From Ovis canadensis (Eukaryota; Chordata; Mammalia; Artiodactyla; Bovidae): 64,000 bases of DNA. The DNA lies in assembly GCF_042477335.2 (NCBI RefSeq), contig NC_091247.1:43702501-43766500 (forward strand). Direction: 5' to 3'. Position 1 is the stretch's first letter. Every line of letters begins with the position of its first letter. This document shows, in pieces, positions 23,755 to 33,500 of this stretch. The position numbers were made by a program, and so were the translations under genes. Below the pieces are notes generated by a model. The model had not been told where the DNA came from. It ran no database searches and saw only the letters and a program-made list of their open reading frames with translations.

Positions 23755-23763
23755 ATGTGCTAG
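23755..23763 (+). other. Upstream ORF, 2 codons (MC)
   Basis: ATG TGC TAG within exon 1, weak start context. Confidence 0.55.
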
Positions 23764-23780
23764 TTCCCAGGTGGAGCTGC

Positions 23781-23785
23781 ATGTG
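23781..23785 (+). promoter_or_regulatory. SERTAD2: Exon 1 half of a junction-spanning start-stop element
   Basis: Exon 1 ends ATG TG. Joined to exon 2, which begins at 41358 with ATAT then ATG, the spliced mRNA reads ATG TGA TAT ATG. This gives an AUG followed directly by a stop, one codon before and in frame with the main start. It depends on use of the GTAAGT donor and the acceptor at 41357. Confidence 0.65.
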
Positions 23786-24140
23786 GTAAGTTCTCCCGGC
23801 GCCGGCTTGGAGGGGATTCTCGGATGCGCGGGGCTCCGGGTGGGTGGGGGCAGCGCTGGGACCCGGCCAGGGCCGGGTGAGCCTGGAGGGCGGAGGAGGG
23901 GCCCGGGCGGCCGCGAGGGTCGCGGGAGCCTCGGCGAGAGGGACCTGGGCTGGAGCAGGTACCGGGAGGAGCGCTCCCTCCCGCTGCTCCCCGGCCCCGC
24001 GCCCTTGGACCCCCGGGGCCGGCGCCGGGTACCCCCAGCGTTCTCGGGCAGATCTGCTGGGGGAAGGGCAGGCAGGGGACTGGCAGTCACGGACCGGGGT
24101 CAGGAGAGGGTCGGGAGCTAACCAGAGCCTAACGGTGGGG

Positions 24141-26104
24141 CGGAGGGAGCTTGGAGCTGTCGCTTTTACATCTGGGATCTGTGTGCGTGTTGTGGCGGTT
24201 GTGTTGTTGTGAACGTGCGAGACTTTTTTTTTAAGACTCGTATTGCTGGCGCGACGGCTGCTTCACTTTTCAGTCCTGTGGCCGTGTTTGCATCCAGCTT
24301 GCTTTAGTGTATTTCTGTGAGTTGCCCTGTGTTTTAGCTTAGAAACATCCTTCTCCGCCCTCTTTTCGCCCGTGCCCCAGTGAATTGATTTTGAATGTGT
24401 ATGTGTGTTAAACTGGATGTCTCATTAGTTTTTTAGTTAGAAATCTAAAAGTCATCTTAGTGGTGACCGCCTCTGACTGAGAGGGAGGGCGCCGAGGGGA
24501 GCCAGCTGTCCCAGGCCCTGGACTTTGTACCAAGACGTGGTGCCTTCAGAGCGCCTCTGCATCGAGAGAAAATCATAAATTCCCTCCACCCTCCCTTGGC
24601 CAGCAGTTACCTTACTTTTAGCAGAAATAATAGTAATAGATTGAGATGGGAGTAGAATTCTGTGTTTAGCCTTAAATTTCGCAAAAAGATTAGGTATCAT
24701 TGTCTTAGAATAACTTTTTGCTCCCAAGCTGGGTTAGTTTCAGGATGTTTCAGGAGGTGGAGAGTAAGTTTTTACAGGCACTTAATGGGGAAGGGCAATC
24801 AGCAAGGTGAGACGTCCAGTCTCAGACTGTACCAGTTTTCATTTGAGTCAAGCTGGACAGCCTCCTTTGGTCTTAAGGAAGATAGTAAATGTTTTCAAGC
24901 TTTGTTCATGAAATATGCTTTGTGATTTCTCAATATATGTTAAGAAATGTCCATAACGTGTGTAAAGAGCCTAGAAGTTGTACTAGCCAATCGGATCCCT
25001 GAGGCCTTAAGTGTTCAAAGTAGCCTTTTATAATTAGAGAGGAGTCTCTGACAAGAGTGAAGTGGGCTCTTGGCTCCACTCAACCCCTGGAGGACAGTCC
25101 ACCTGAGAGCCTCTGGGTTGTTTTGCTGATGGGGGGTGGGGGGGGTAGTTGTTCAGCTACCCAGAAGCCATAACTCACCCCTAGAGCTCCTCCCACTCCT
25201 CCCCCTTTTTATAGCAGTCTATTCTGATTTGAGTGTGGTAGGGTGTGCTCTGAGGATGAAAATACCCATCCTCTGAGATCTCAGCTTCTGGCAGGAGCAA
25301 GAAGAGCTTGTTCGTAGATCTCTACTTTCCTGTTCATTTCAGTTATTTCTTCATGGGGGGAAAAAAACGAGAGGGATAAATGTTAGAAAGTTTGCCTTTA
25401 ACTTTGTTGATTTACTTAGAGATATTATACGTAAATATAAAGTTGTTTATGTTGTTCATCAAGTTTGGAACCCTTTAAAATAACTTTATTTCTTTCCCCT
25501 CCTCCTAATTAAAACGTGCATAACCATGTTGCTCTCAGGTGAGAAAGCTTATGAAATAGATCGGACAGCCTTTTATTTTTTAAACATTCAGCTCTGTTCC
25601 TTGGGTAATTACAATAGATAGGAGACTTAAATTTTATAATACCAACTAAGTGTAGGACATGAATGTCCTAGGGAACAGTTTTATTGTCAAGCGAGTGTCA
25701 CAGCTTCTTAGGTAACAGCTGCTTGGGCCTGTTTCCCTTAAAAAACTAAGAAAGGGATATTAGCTCACATTTATAAACCCTTTAGACTTCTGTTTGTTGA
25801 ATTGTCCCCTTGAAAGCCTTTTATTTAATTGAGAAGCTGAAATATAAACTTTACCCAGTTGCTGTGCACTAAATTATTAATAATGAGCATAGTTAAATGG
25901 TATTTATTTTGATATTTTAAAACTCAAATTTGTGTAGCAGCGGATAGCTTTTGGCATATGCTATTTTAAACAGTGTTCCAATGGCAGAATGAGTTGCAAC
26001 ACTACTTAGAAAGGTGCACACACACAAAATAGATAAAAAAACATATAAGGGGACATTGAAGATACATATGTACAAATAAATCAAGGTTTTTTCTGTCAAA
26101 AATT
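24141..26104. other. Intron segment; nothing recognised
   Basis: Moderately AT-rich non-coding DNA with a G-rich run near 25130-25147. No repeat family or exon recognised. Confidence 0.5.
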
Positions 26105-26195
26105 AAACTGGGAACGCATGTACACCCGTGGTGGATTCATGTCAATGTATGGCAAAACCTTTTTATTTAAATTAAAAAAAAATTAAACTGATGAA
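26105..26195 (+). mobile_element. Ruminant L1 3' tail fragment
   Basis: 'ggaacgcatgtacacccgtg', 'gattcatgtcaatgtatggc' then A-rich tail; the sense-strand 3' end of the ruminant L1 seen in antisense at 26930 and 33340. Confidence 0.5.
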
Positions 26196-26924
26196 GAAAA
26201 TAAAAATAAAAGCATACTTCAAATTATCAGTAACAAGTTATACTAAAAGTTTGCCCATGGTCAAAATATTTTACACTTTAGCTATTAAGAAAGATAAAAG
26301 CTACAACATAAACTTTTAGAAGTTTCTTTTGCTGTGATTTCTTGTTAAAAAACAAATACTAATAAAAAGCATGAAGTTTTATATTTTGTTATATCAAAAA
26401 AATCAAGACAACTTTGTTAGTATTGTAACATAGACTTTAAAAATGTGTAGGTTAAGATGATATTTTGGAGTATGAACTCTAACTCACTTGTAGAATTTTT
26501 TAAAACTTTGTTGCTACAGAAATTTCATATTTAGTGTTACAGCCTATCCTGTAGGAGATAGTTGCAGTAGTTTCTTGGCAAAGCAGGGGTGGGGTGGGGG
26601 GAGAGAGAGGAGAGAGAGGTGTCTCTGATTACTGAGTGCAAAGATCAGGTGTATGCTCAAGGCACCAGAGGACAAGCTCCAGTTTTAAGTGAAAATGGCC
26701 TTGAAATAAGGGTAACACCCACCTTCACGGTCTTTCCATTAATCAGCACTGACCAGCAGAACAGGATCATCTAAAAATGCGGTGGCCACTGCATATGCAC
26801 AAATCATGTCTTTTCTACCAACTGTTAATAATTATTCCTTAAACAGCCAACAGAAACCCCCAAGCTAGGACTCCTGCTTAAAGAAATGTGTGGATATTTA
26901 ATTTAATTCTAATATTCTTTTTTT

Positions 26925-27165
26925 TTTTTTAATTTATTTTCACTTGGAGGATAATTGCTTTACAATGTTGGTGTTGGTTTCTGCCGTACATCAGCATGAA
27001 TCAGCCTGTGGCAGGTACACATATGTCCCCTCCCTCTTGAGCCTCCCTCCCACCCCCCACCCCAGCCCACCCTTCTAGGTTGTCACAGAGCCCCCAGTTG
27101 AGCTCCCTGTGTCTTACAGCAAATTCCCATTGGTTACCTACTTTACATATGGTTAGTTCTAATAT
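26925..27165 (-). mobile_element. Ruminant L1 3' end
   Basis: Poly-T then 'cacttggaggataattgctt', 'cgtacatcagcatgaatcag', 'cacatatgtcccctccctct', 'aaattcccattggttaccta': reverse complement of the ruminant L1 3' UTR. Confidence 0.6.
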
Positions 27166-27959
27166 TCTTGAAGGAAAGAGCAGCTCACCAAAGTTGGCAT
27201 ATCTTTTAAACAAAATGATTGTCTCCAACGGCCAGTGCAATTGGCGTTAAAGGCAAACTTCTGCCCCTCTATACAGATGCGGGGCAGTCCTGTGAGCAGC
27301 ACTGTCCCCCAGAGCGCCCATCACTCATTGTGTGGAGCAGTGTCTTTCTCTATGAGCACTGTGTGGCAGTTCATTCTTTGTATGAATCTGTGAATGGCAT
27401 ATGTCAGGCCAAAAAGACGACATTCCTATTCTGGGTAATAAATGGACGCCTTGTTGGGTTTTTTTTTTTCCTTGAAGATCATGAGACAAACAAAACATAC
27501 TTGGCTGTCTAAAAATTTTCTTTGAAATAGAAATTCAAAAATAAAAACATCAGAATATCTTTGCAAATATATGATTGCTCATAGGACAAACCAGATGCAG
27601 GTCATTTCAACAAGCACCCCAGACAATGAAAACTCCCTTTTGGAAGAGAATTCATTTCTCTTTGTGGTCTGAGGGCCCCAGGAGCTAGAAAGCCTCCTTC
27701 GTCTCCTCTCAAGGTCTCCCATCCCTCCCCTGAACTTAAACGGGGATCCCTGCCTGGAGTCCCAGCAGCCAGTCCCACAATTTGGTGTATCTGTCTTAGC
27801 AACCCAGGAGCACAGAAGCCGTGTTCTGCACCCACTGCAGCTTTCAGTTCGGAATGGAGTCGGCATCGGCATCTGCTGTCTCGTTTGGCCTCCTCTCACA
27901 CTTGTACGCCCGTGTGTCCAGAGCTGGGCCTGCCCCTGAGCAGGGACAGCAGAGCCAGG
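27166..27959. other. Intron segment; nothing recognised
   Basis: Non-coding. Minus-strand frames at 27579-27899 have no recognised domain. Confidence 0.5.
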
Positions 27960-28080
27960 GCCGAGTGTGCCCGCTCGGCGCTGCCCCGAGTGGAATGAGC
28001 CATGCGGATGCGTGGGGCGGGGGCGGAGGGAGGGGAGCGGGGGACAGCGCCGGGCCGACTGCGCAACTGCTATAGCAGGT
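27960..28080. promoter_or_regulatory. Intronic GC-rich islet with G-quadruplex-type run and REST half-site
   Basis: A short CpG-containing block with five G-tracts at 28014-28043. It runs into GGACAGCGCC at 28042-28051, which equals the right half of the RE1/REST site; the left half is not present at normal spacing. Confidence 0.4.
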
Positions 28081-29656
28081 CCGACTAGTTTTAGGTGCCC
28101 AAAGGCAGCTTTGTTTCTCTGGTAACTCCGGGTAGCAAGCAGCAGACCTCAGTTGTGAACACTCATTTATGTCTGGCCTTACTCTCTCTCTGTCCCCTTG
28201 CAGAAACCTGTAGCTTCTCAGAGTTGCTCTTTAATCCTAAGCTTTTTTTTTTTCCTTTCTTTTAAAAACCTTCATAAGTGGTTAACTGAAAAGACGAGGC
28301 TAAACCAGGCGTTTGTGTGCTTCTGAGGAGTTTCATGAAGTAGAACAGTGACCGGGAAGGGCTTCTGACTCTCTAGGACACACACACAGCCCCACTCACT
28401 CATTCACTCAAGTTGCCTCTGTGAACCTGTTCTGCAAAAGTCAGAAGTCTTCCCTGATGGTGCCTGTGGTCAGAAAATTAAATAATGAAGCGTTACTTGC
28501 TGCTGATCAACCTTTAGCCCCTTGCTCTGCTCTTCTGGCTGACTGCTTATCATTCCACGCCAGCCACAGCTCTCCGGCTTCAGGCAGGCCGGCTGGAGTA
28601 CCCCACCCTGGTGTTTAGAAGTGTTGAGTTAAACTCAGGGAATCTGAAAGTCCCAAGGTCATCTCTACACCAGAACAGGTTTGCATAAAATTCTAGCCAC
28701 GCCAGTGAGATAACAAGGTGGCAACTGTTTTAATCTCAACCTGTCTTAGTAGTTATTCCATTTTTAAATAATACTTGATACAGATTTGCTTTTCAGATTT
28801 CTTCCCTTTTCTTGAGGAGGGAACCTCCATATGTGTGTACTTCTGTGTCTTACTTGCTGTCACAGAAAACAGGTCTGGCAGAGGAATTTGAGCACCGTGG
28901 TCTGTAGCTGATGAAGAAATTTTTGCACTGCCTCTGTGCTTGTCACGAACCTGGTGATGGTCTTTTCTGAATAGTTTTTTTTTTTTTTAACAGACTACTT
29001 TAAAAAATATTTTTATTATGGCCAGAAATAGAAAATAAAATAGATTTTACCTGATGACGGTTGTTAGCTGTCTAGCAGTAGTTGGTTAGCAAATTCAAAA
29101 CGTGGATTCCTCAAGTGGCACCTGCATTCTTGCTTCGGAAGCCTCTAAAGATAGGCAGGGTGAACAGAATGTTCAGGGGTGGCAGTGGGGTGGGGTGGAG
29201 GCAAGATCTCCTTAAAGGTCCTTGAAGCTCCTACAGGTTGAAGTTCTGAGAGGTAGTTTCCTTAGAAAATAAACATGTATTGCTTTCAGTGTGGTACTCT
29301 GATTACTTTTATTATGTTTGACTGAGTGACTTTGTGTAAAGTTCTGTGGGTCATTAGTTATCAATGCTCAGAAATCCTTCGGAAGAAATACTTTTTATCT
29401 CAGAATAGCCCCAAAGTAATTATTTTTTTTTAAAGAAGGGCTGTCATATTTACAAAGTATCATTCACTGCCTTCAAGCTTAGTTTGTATCCTCCTTTCCT
29501 TTTTCTACTCTGTGAATTATTCAAGTGTATGAAGTAAAGTTTAAGTTGTCTTTGTAAAACCTTATTAGGAGTCTGCCTAATTTTTAGAATTAACTAAACA
29601 TTCTGAATATGAATGAAATAGATATTTACATAGTAGAATAGTTGTTTCTTCCCTTT
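28081..29656. other. Intron segment; nothing recognised
   Basis: Non-coding, mostly AT-rich, with T-runs near 28240 and 28975-28990. No repeat family assigned. Confidence 0.5.
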
Positions 29657-29868
29657 AGTGTGTGTTAGTCACTTCAGTCGTGTCCGACTCTTTGCAACCC
29701 CATGGGCTGTAGCCCACCAGGCTCCTCGGTCCATGGGGTTTCCCAGGCAAGAATACTGGAGTGTGTAGCCATTCTCTTCTCCAGGGGATCTTCCCAGTCC
29801 AGGGATTGAACTCAAGTCTCCTGCATTGCAGGCAGAGTCTTTACCCTTTGAACCACAAAGGAAGCCCT
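29657..29868 (-). mobile_element. Bov-tA-type SINE (inverted-pair partner)
   Basis: Reverse-complement tail ('gactctttgcaaccccatgg') and head ('tttaccctttgaaccacaaa'). It is head-to-head with the next SINE, about 60 bases away. Confidence 0.9.
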
Positions 29869-29929
29869 TCCTCCCTCTCCACGCGTCTCTGAAGTATATT
29901 TCTTTTACCTTGTACCTTAAATTTTAATA

Positions 29930-30127
29930 TGCTTCCCTGGGGGCTCAGACGGTTAAGTGTCTGCCCACAATGCGTGAGACCCGGGTTCGATCTCTGGTTT
30001 GGGAAGATCCTCTGGAGAAGGAAATGGCAACCAGTACTCTGGCCTGGAAAATCCCATGGGAGGAGCCTGGTAGGCTACAGTCCATGGGGTCGCAAAGAGT
30101 CAGACATGACTGAGTGACTTTACTTAC
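29930..30127 (+). mobile_element. Bov-tA SINE with 13-bp target-site duplication
   Basis: Head 'gcttccctgggggctcagac' through tail 'agtcagacatgactgagtga'. Flanked by TTAAATTTTAATA at 29917-29929 and 30128-30140. Confidence 0.93.
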
Positions 30128-30140
30128 TTAAATTTTAATA

Positions 30141-31770
30141 CTCATATGTCATATTATAGAAATGTGGTAGTTTTCTTTTTAGGGATAGTTTTCTTTTGAG
30201 GAATTCAGATTTAGACTATATACAATGCTTAGACTTACTCAATGAGTAAGTAAATAAAGAATATTTCTCTGGTTTTTCTCTTTAGATTGCATGTAGAAGT
30301 TAGAAGATAAAGTAAGTTCTGTATTTTTGAGGAATATAAAGTATGTCTTCTTTTAAGTGATTTTTCACAGTATTGAAGCATTACCAATTTTAAAATAGAG
30401 GAGATTAAAAATTAATAATATCCCTTAAAAACACTTTTATAAAAACACTCCCTAATGTAGCATACTTAGTTTTTGTTAGTTTTATTCAGTGACAAGTTAG
30501 TTGGCTAACAAAACCTAGAAGGTAGTAATGTTTTGTTTTAATTAAGATGAAATTTTATTTTCACAGATTTGTTTTAGCAAATTATGTTTACCTGTGTTGG
30601 TGCGACTGTTTTATGTATCTGAAGGCCTTCTTTAAAAAAAAAAAAAAAAACACCATCACATACTTTTGGCAAAGTATTTGGTTTCAACCCTAAGCCTTTT
30701 CCCCTCTGACATTGTTTATTAAGGGTCTCTAGTGTAAGCAGAAAAACAAGGTATCTTTGGGGAAAAGATAGTACAGGAGAGTTGAAACCAGAATCCCATC
30801 CAAGCAATTATAAGTACTGGAGAAAAAAATGTTTTCATTATGCAGGGGAATGGGGGTGGGACAAGGCTGGTTGGCCTTTACTGGCATATAATCTTAAGGG
30901 AAAGAAATTCAAATCTAAGAAGTCCTTCCCTTAATGGTAATGAGGCTTTAGATTCAGCATGCTAAAGCTGAGTTCCTAACAATAAATTAGTGTGGAATAG
31001 CATCATAATTTTTAATGTCTATAATAATATTTATAAAAATAATATTATAATGGTTCATATTTACCAAGTTTCCTGTGGAAAGATTGGTGATAATAGTTCG
31101 TCTCTTATGAACATACAATATCATAGAACTTCAATACCTCAAACAGTGGTGTAATTTGTAATTTCCATAGGGAGAATTCCAGCAAGTTATATAATCAACT
31201 TGCTTCATGATCTCTCTAAGGTTACCAGTGTTTTACAATTTAACGGCTCCTCCCCAATATTCTTTATGAAGTTTTCCCAAAAAACTGCCAGAAGCCATTT
31301 CTGTTCAGTGTGGAGGCAATTTCCTGTTATTACAAAGCAATTGGATTGTTGAAGGCTTTTCTATCCTAGTAAAATTCCTACTGCTAACCTTGATACTCAT
31401 TGTGTGGTTGGAGATCACTTTAGGACCCCCACTGGAAATTCTGAACTACTGGCTTCTCCCAGTCCACATCTTATGACTCAGGTTGTATGTTTGTTGTGTG
31501 TGTTCTTGCTTCAGGAATCCTCCAGGGATTTTAGTCATGGATTTTGAAACATCAGTGTTACTTATATACAGACAACAACCTTTTCTTTATACAATATTTC
31601 CAGATTTTGAACCATAGCATAATATAGTGTGGTCTTGGCAGGGCTCTTGGCTTGCCAAGCAGTGTCCTATGGAGACCTGAATTAGGGAACAGTCTTGGAA
31701 ATGTGTATACTTTGAGATCTGTAGATAGAAATTGTGGTGAATAATCAGAATTCAGGAGTGCCTGTTGCTC
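30141..31770. other. Intron segment; nothing recognised
   Basis: AT-rich non-coding DNA; A17-type run near 30634-30650. Confidence 0.5.
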
Positions 31771-31773
31771 TCC

Positions 31774-31788
31774 TGCGCCCCCTTGTGG
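31774..31788 (-). promoter_or_regulatory. CTCF-like motif in intron 1
   Basis: Minus strand reads CCACAAGGGGGCGCA, one base from the CTCF core CCACCAGGGGGCGC. It stands out in an AT-rich surrounding. Confidence 0.45.
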
Positions 31789-31949
31789 TTAGATGTGATA
31801 CTCTTTCAAAGCTCAAGAGGAGCTCCAACTTGTAGTGGGCATGCTTGTTTACAAAGAGCATTTATAGCGTTTTCTGAGTAAAATAGCCTATCAAGTTAAT
31901 ATCATAGTTCTCACTGAGGGTGTAAATAGTTCATTGTGTTTGTTTGACT

Positions 31950-32170
31950 TTTTCTAAATTTGTAGAATTTAAAAAATATGTATTGATGTGTGTGTACATG
32001 TTTTACCTTTTTCTTATGGAAAATTCCAAACACACTCAAAAATAGAGTACAGTGCATCCCCTTGTGCTCATCATTGGGCTTTAACAGTCATCAATATTTT
32101 GTCAGTCTTGTTTCATCTTCATGGTCTTTTTTTTTCTAGAGTATTTTAAAGCCTATTCCAGGCTTAGAAT
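31950..32170 (-). mobile_element. Old L1 3' fragment
   Basis: 'aaattccaaacacactcaaa', 'cttgtgctcatcattgggct', 'tcatcaatattttgtcagtc', 'gagtattttaaagcctattc' match the reverse complement of an L1 3' region. Confidence 0.5.
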
Positions 32171-32739
32171 CTTTTTTTTTTTTGCTTATCTTAAATTTAG
32201 AAACTGTATAATTCGGCTCAGTCTTTTGCTTTAGGTGTGCAGTGCTTTTAGTCAAAATTGTTACGTAAACTAAGGATTGTAAACATCCTCAGTATCTTTG
32301 GAAGGTGACTGATGTCCCTAGCTTCCTAAGAGTTAGGTCTAAAACCTAAAGTTCCCAGCTGGCTGAGGAACCAGTAAGACAGGATATTAGAAATATTTTC
32401 TATTACTTAACAGTTACAGTCTAAAAAACCTGTTTCTTTACAATGTTTATTAACAAGGCCATAATTTATTCCTAAGAAATATTCACTTGAAATATTATCT
32501 CGCAGGATTTGTTTGCTAAATGCAGTTATCAACATTTGAAAATGTCCTTTTCTTTTTCCAAGAGGAAAGGTTATGTTTGACAAACCAGTCAGAAACCGTC
32601 TGCAATTTCATAGAAGTAGATAAAAGTCCTAGGAGGGAAGGCAAGAGTTTCTTACATCCCCAAACAGTAAAAGCTGTTGACTTCGAGGTTGACTTCCTGG
32701 CCGAATTTCGGTTTGTCTCCAGGCTTTAAGACGCTGTCG
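32171..32739. other. Intron segment; nothing recognised
   Basis: AT-rich, with a T-run at 32172-32183. No exon or repeat assigned. Confidence 0.5.
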
Positions 32740-32905
32740 AGAAAGCCCGGGGATTGTTCGCTGCGGGACCCGTCCGACTGGAGTCTGATCGCGGATGCGC
32801 GGCCGCGCGCTACCCGCGGCAGAGAGCGCCGCCAGGAGAGCCCGGGGAGGCGCCTCCGCAAACAGTGGTGTCGGGTTACAGCCTCGGAGCCGCGCCGAGC
32901 GCGCC
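32740..32905. promoter_or_regulatory. Intronic CpG-rich islet, possible alternative promoter
   Basis: About 165 bases with dense CpG (for example GGCCGCGCGC at 32800-32809, GCCGCGCCGAGCGCGCC near 32890) in otherwise AT-rich intron, roughly 9 kb into the intron. No clear exon with donor found next to it. Confidence 0.4.
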
Positions 32906-33334
32906 TAACTGGCTAGATCTAGTGACTGGCTTCATAATTACATTGCTGATTTGTTAGGGAAGGCTTTGTCTTACTTAGCAATTAGCATGGATGTTACTGC
33001 AGGGACCTCATCCTGGATGAGCTTGGGCTTAAAAAAAGAAAAAGAAAAAAGAAAACTTCCCCGATAGGGGCAGCTTTAGGGGTTCAGTTACTCACCCTCC
33101 CTTGTCTTCTGGGAGTAAACACTCAGAGGCTTTCTCCCTGTTGGAATTTTGCCCGTGTTTCTGCCATTCCCGGAGGCCGGAAGCAGTCGCTTTGGGGTCT
33201 GCAGGCAGCCTCGGGGAGTGCTGACCCCCGCATGGCCTCCCGGAGGCTCACCCCCAGGAACTGGGGAACTGCACGGGTCACAGTGCATGGAACACCCCCG
33301 CTGGCAGATCCTTGCAGGCACCCCACTTTCTTTT
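32906..33334. other. Intron segment; nothing recognised
   Basis: Mixed composition with an A/G-rich run at 33030-33056 and moderately GC-rich sequence at 33150-33320. No domain in the overlapping short frames. Confidence 0.45.
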
Positions 33335-33500
33335 TAAAATTAATTTATTTTAATTGGAGGATAATTACAATATTGTGATGCTTTTTGCCATACATCAACA
33401 TGAATCAACCATGGGTATACATATGTGTTCCCCCCATCCTGAACCCCCTCTCCCACTTCCCTACCCACTATCCCTCTAGGTTGTCCCAGAGCACTGGCTT
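33335..33500 (-). mobile_element. Ruminant L1 3' end
   Basis: 'ttttaattggaggataatta', 'catacatcaacatgaatcaa', 'gggtatacatatgtgttccc', 'ctctaggttgtcccagagca'; second antisense copy of the family seen at 26925. Confidence 0.6.

Larger units (their letters stand above)
23490..23785 (+). other. SERTAD2: SERTAD2 exon 1 (non-coding), 5' end uncertain
   Basis: The 3' end is set by a strong donor, exon ...GCATGTG followed by GTAAGT at 23786-23791. The 5' end is not visible: I place it between about 23490 and 23640 from the GC boxes and the TATA-like element. SERTAD2 is known to have a 5' non-coding exon separated by a long intron from a single coding exon, and this matches. A weaker donor, CAG then GTGGAG at 23771, would drop the last 15 bases. 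The exon holds several short upstream reading frames, listed separately. Confidence 0.6.
22600..24140. promoter_or_regulatory. SERTAD2: SERTAD2 CpG-island promoter region
   Basis: GC-rich, CpG-dense DNA that begins abruptly out of AT-rich flanks and surrounds exon 1. It contains an octamer, an inverted CCAAT box, three GC boxes, a CRE-like site, a (CCG)n tract and a TATA-like element. The composition produces long overlapping open frames on both strands (for example 22489-23034 +, 23163-23726 +, 23470-24090 -), which I treat as by-products of low stop-codon frequency. Confidence 0.85.

Noticed and set aside
22489-24121. Long overlapping open frames on both strands in the CpG island (181, 187 and 206 codons)
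   Set aside because: Stop codons are rare in such GC-rich DNA. The frames are low-complexity Pro/Arg/Gly/Ala, overlap each other and the promoter, and show no domain.
29930-30000. tRNA-like sequence ('ggctcagacggttaagtg...gggttcgatc')
   Set aside because: It is the tRNA-Glu-derived head of a Bov-tA SINE, repeated many times in the window, and not a tRNA gene.
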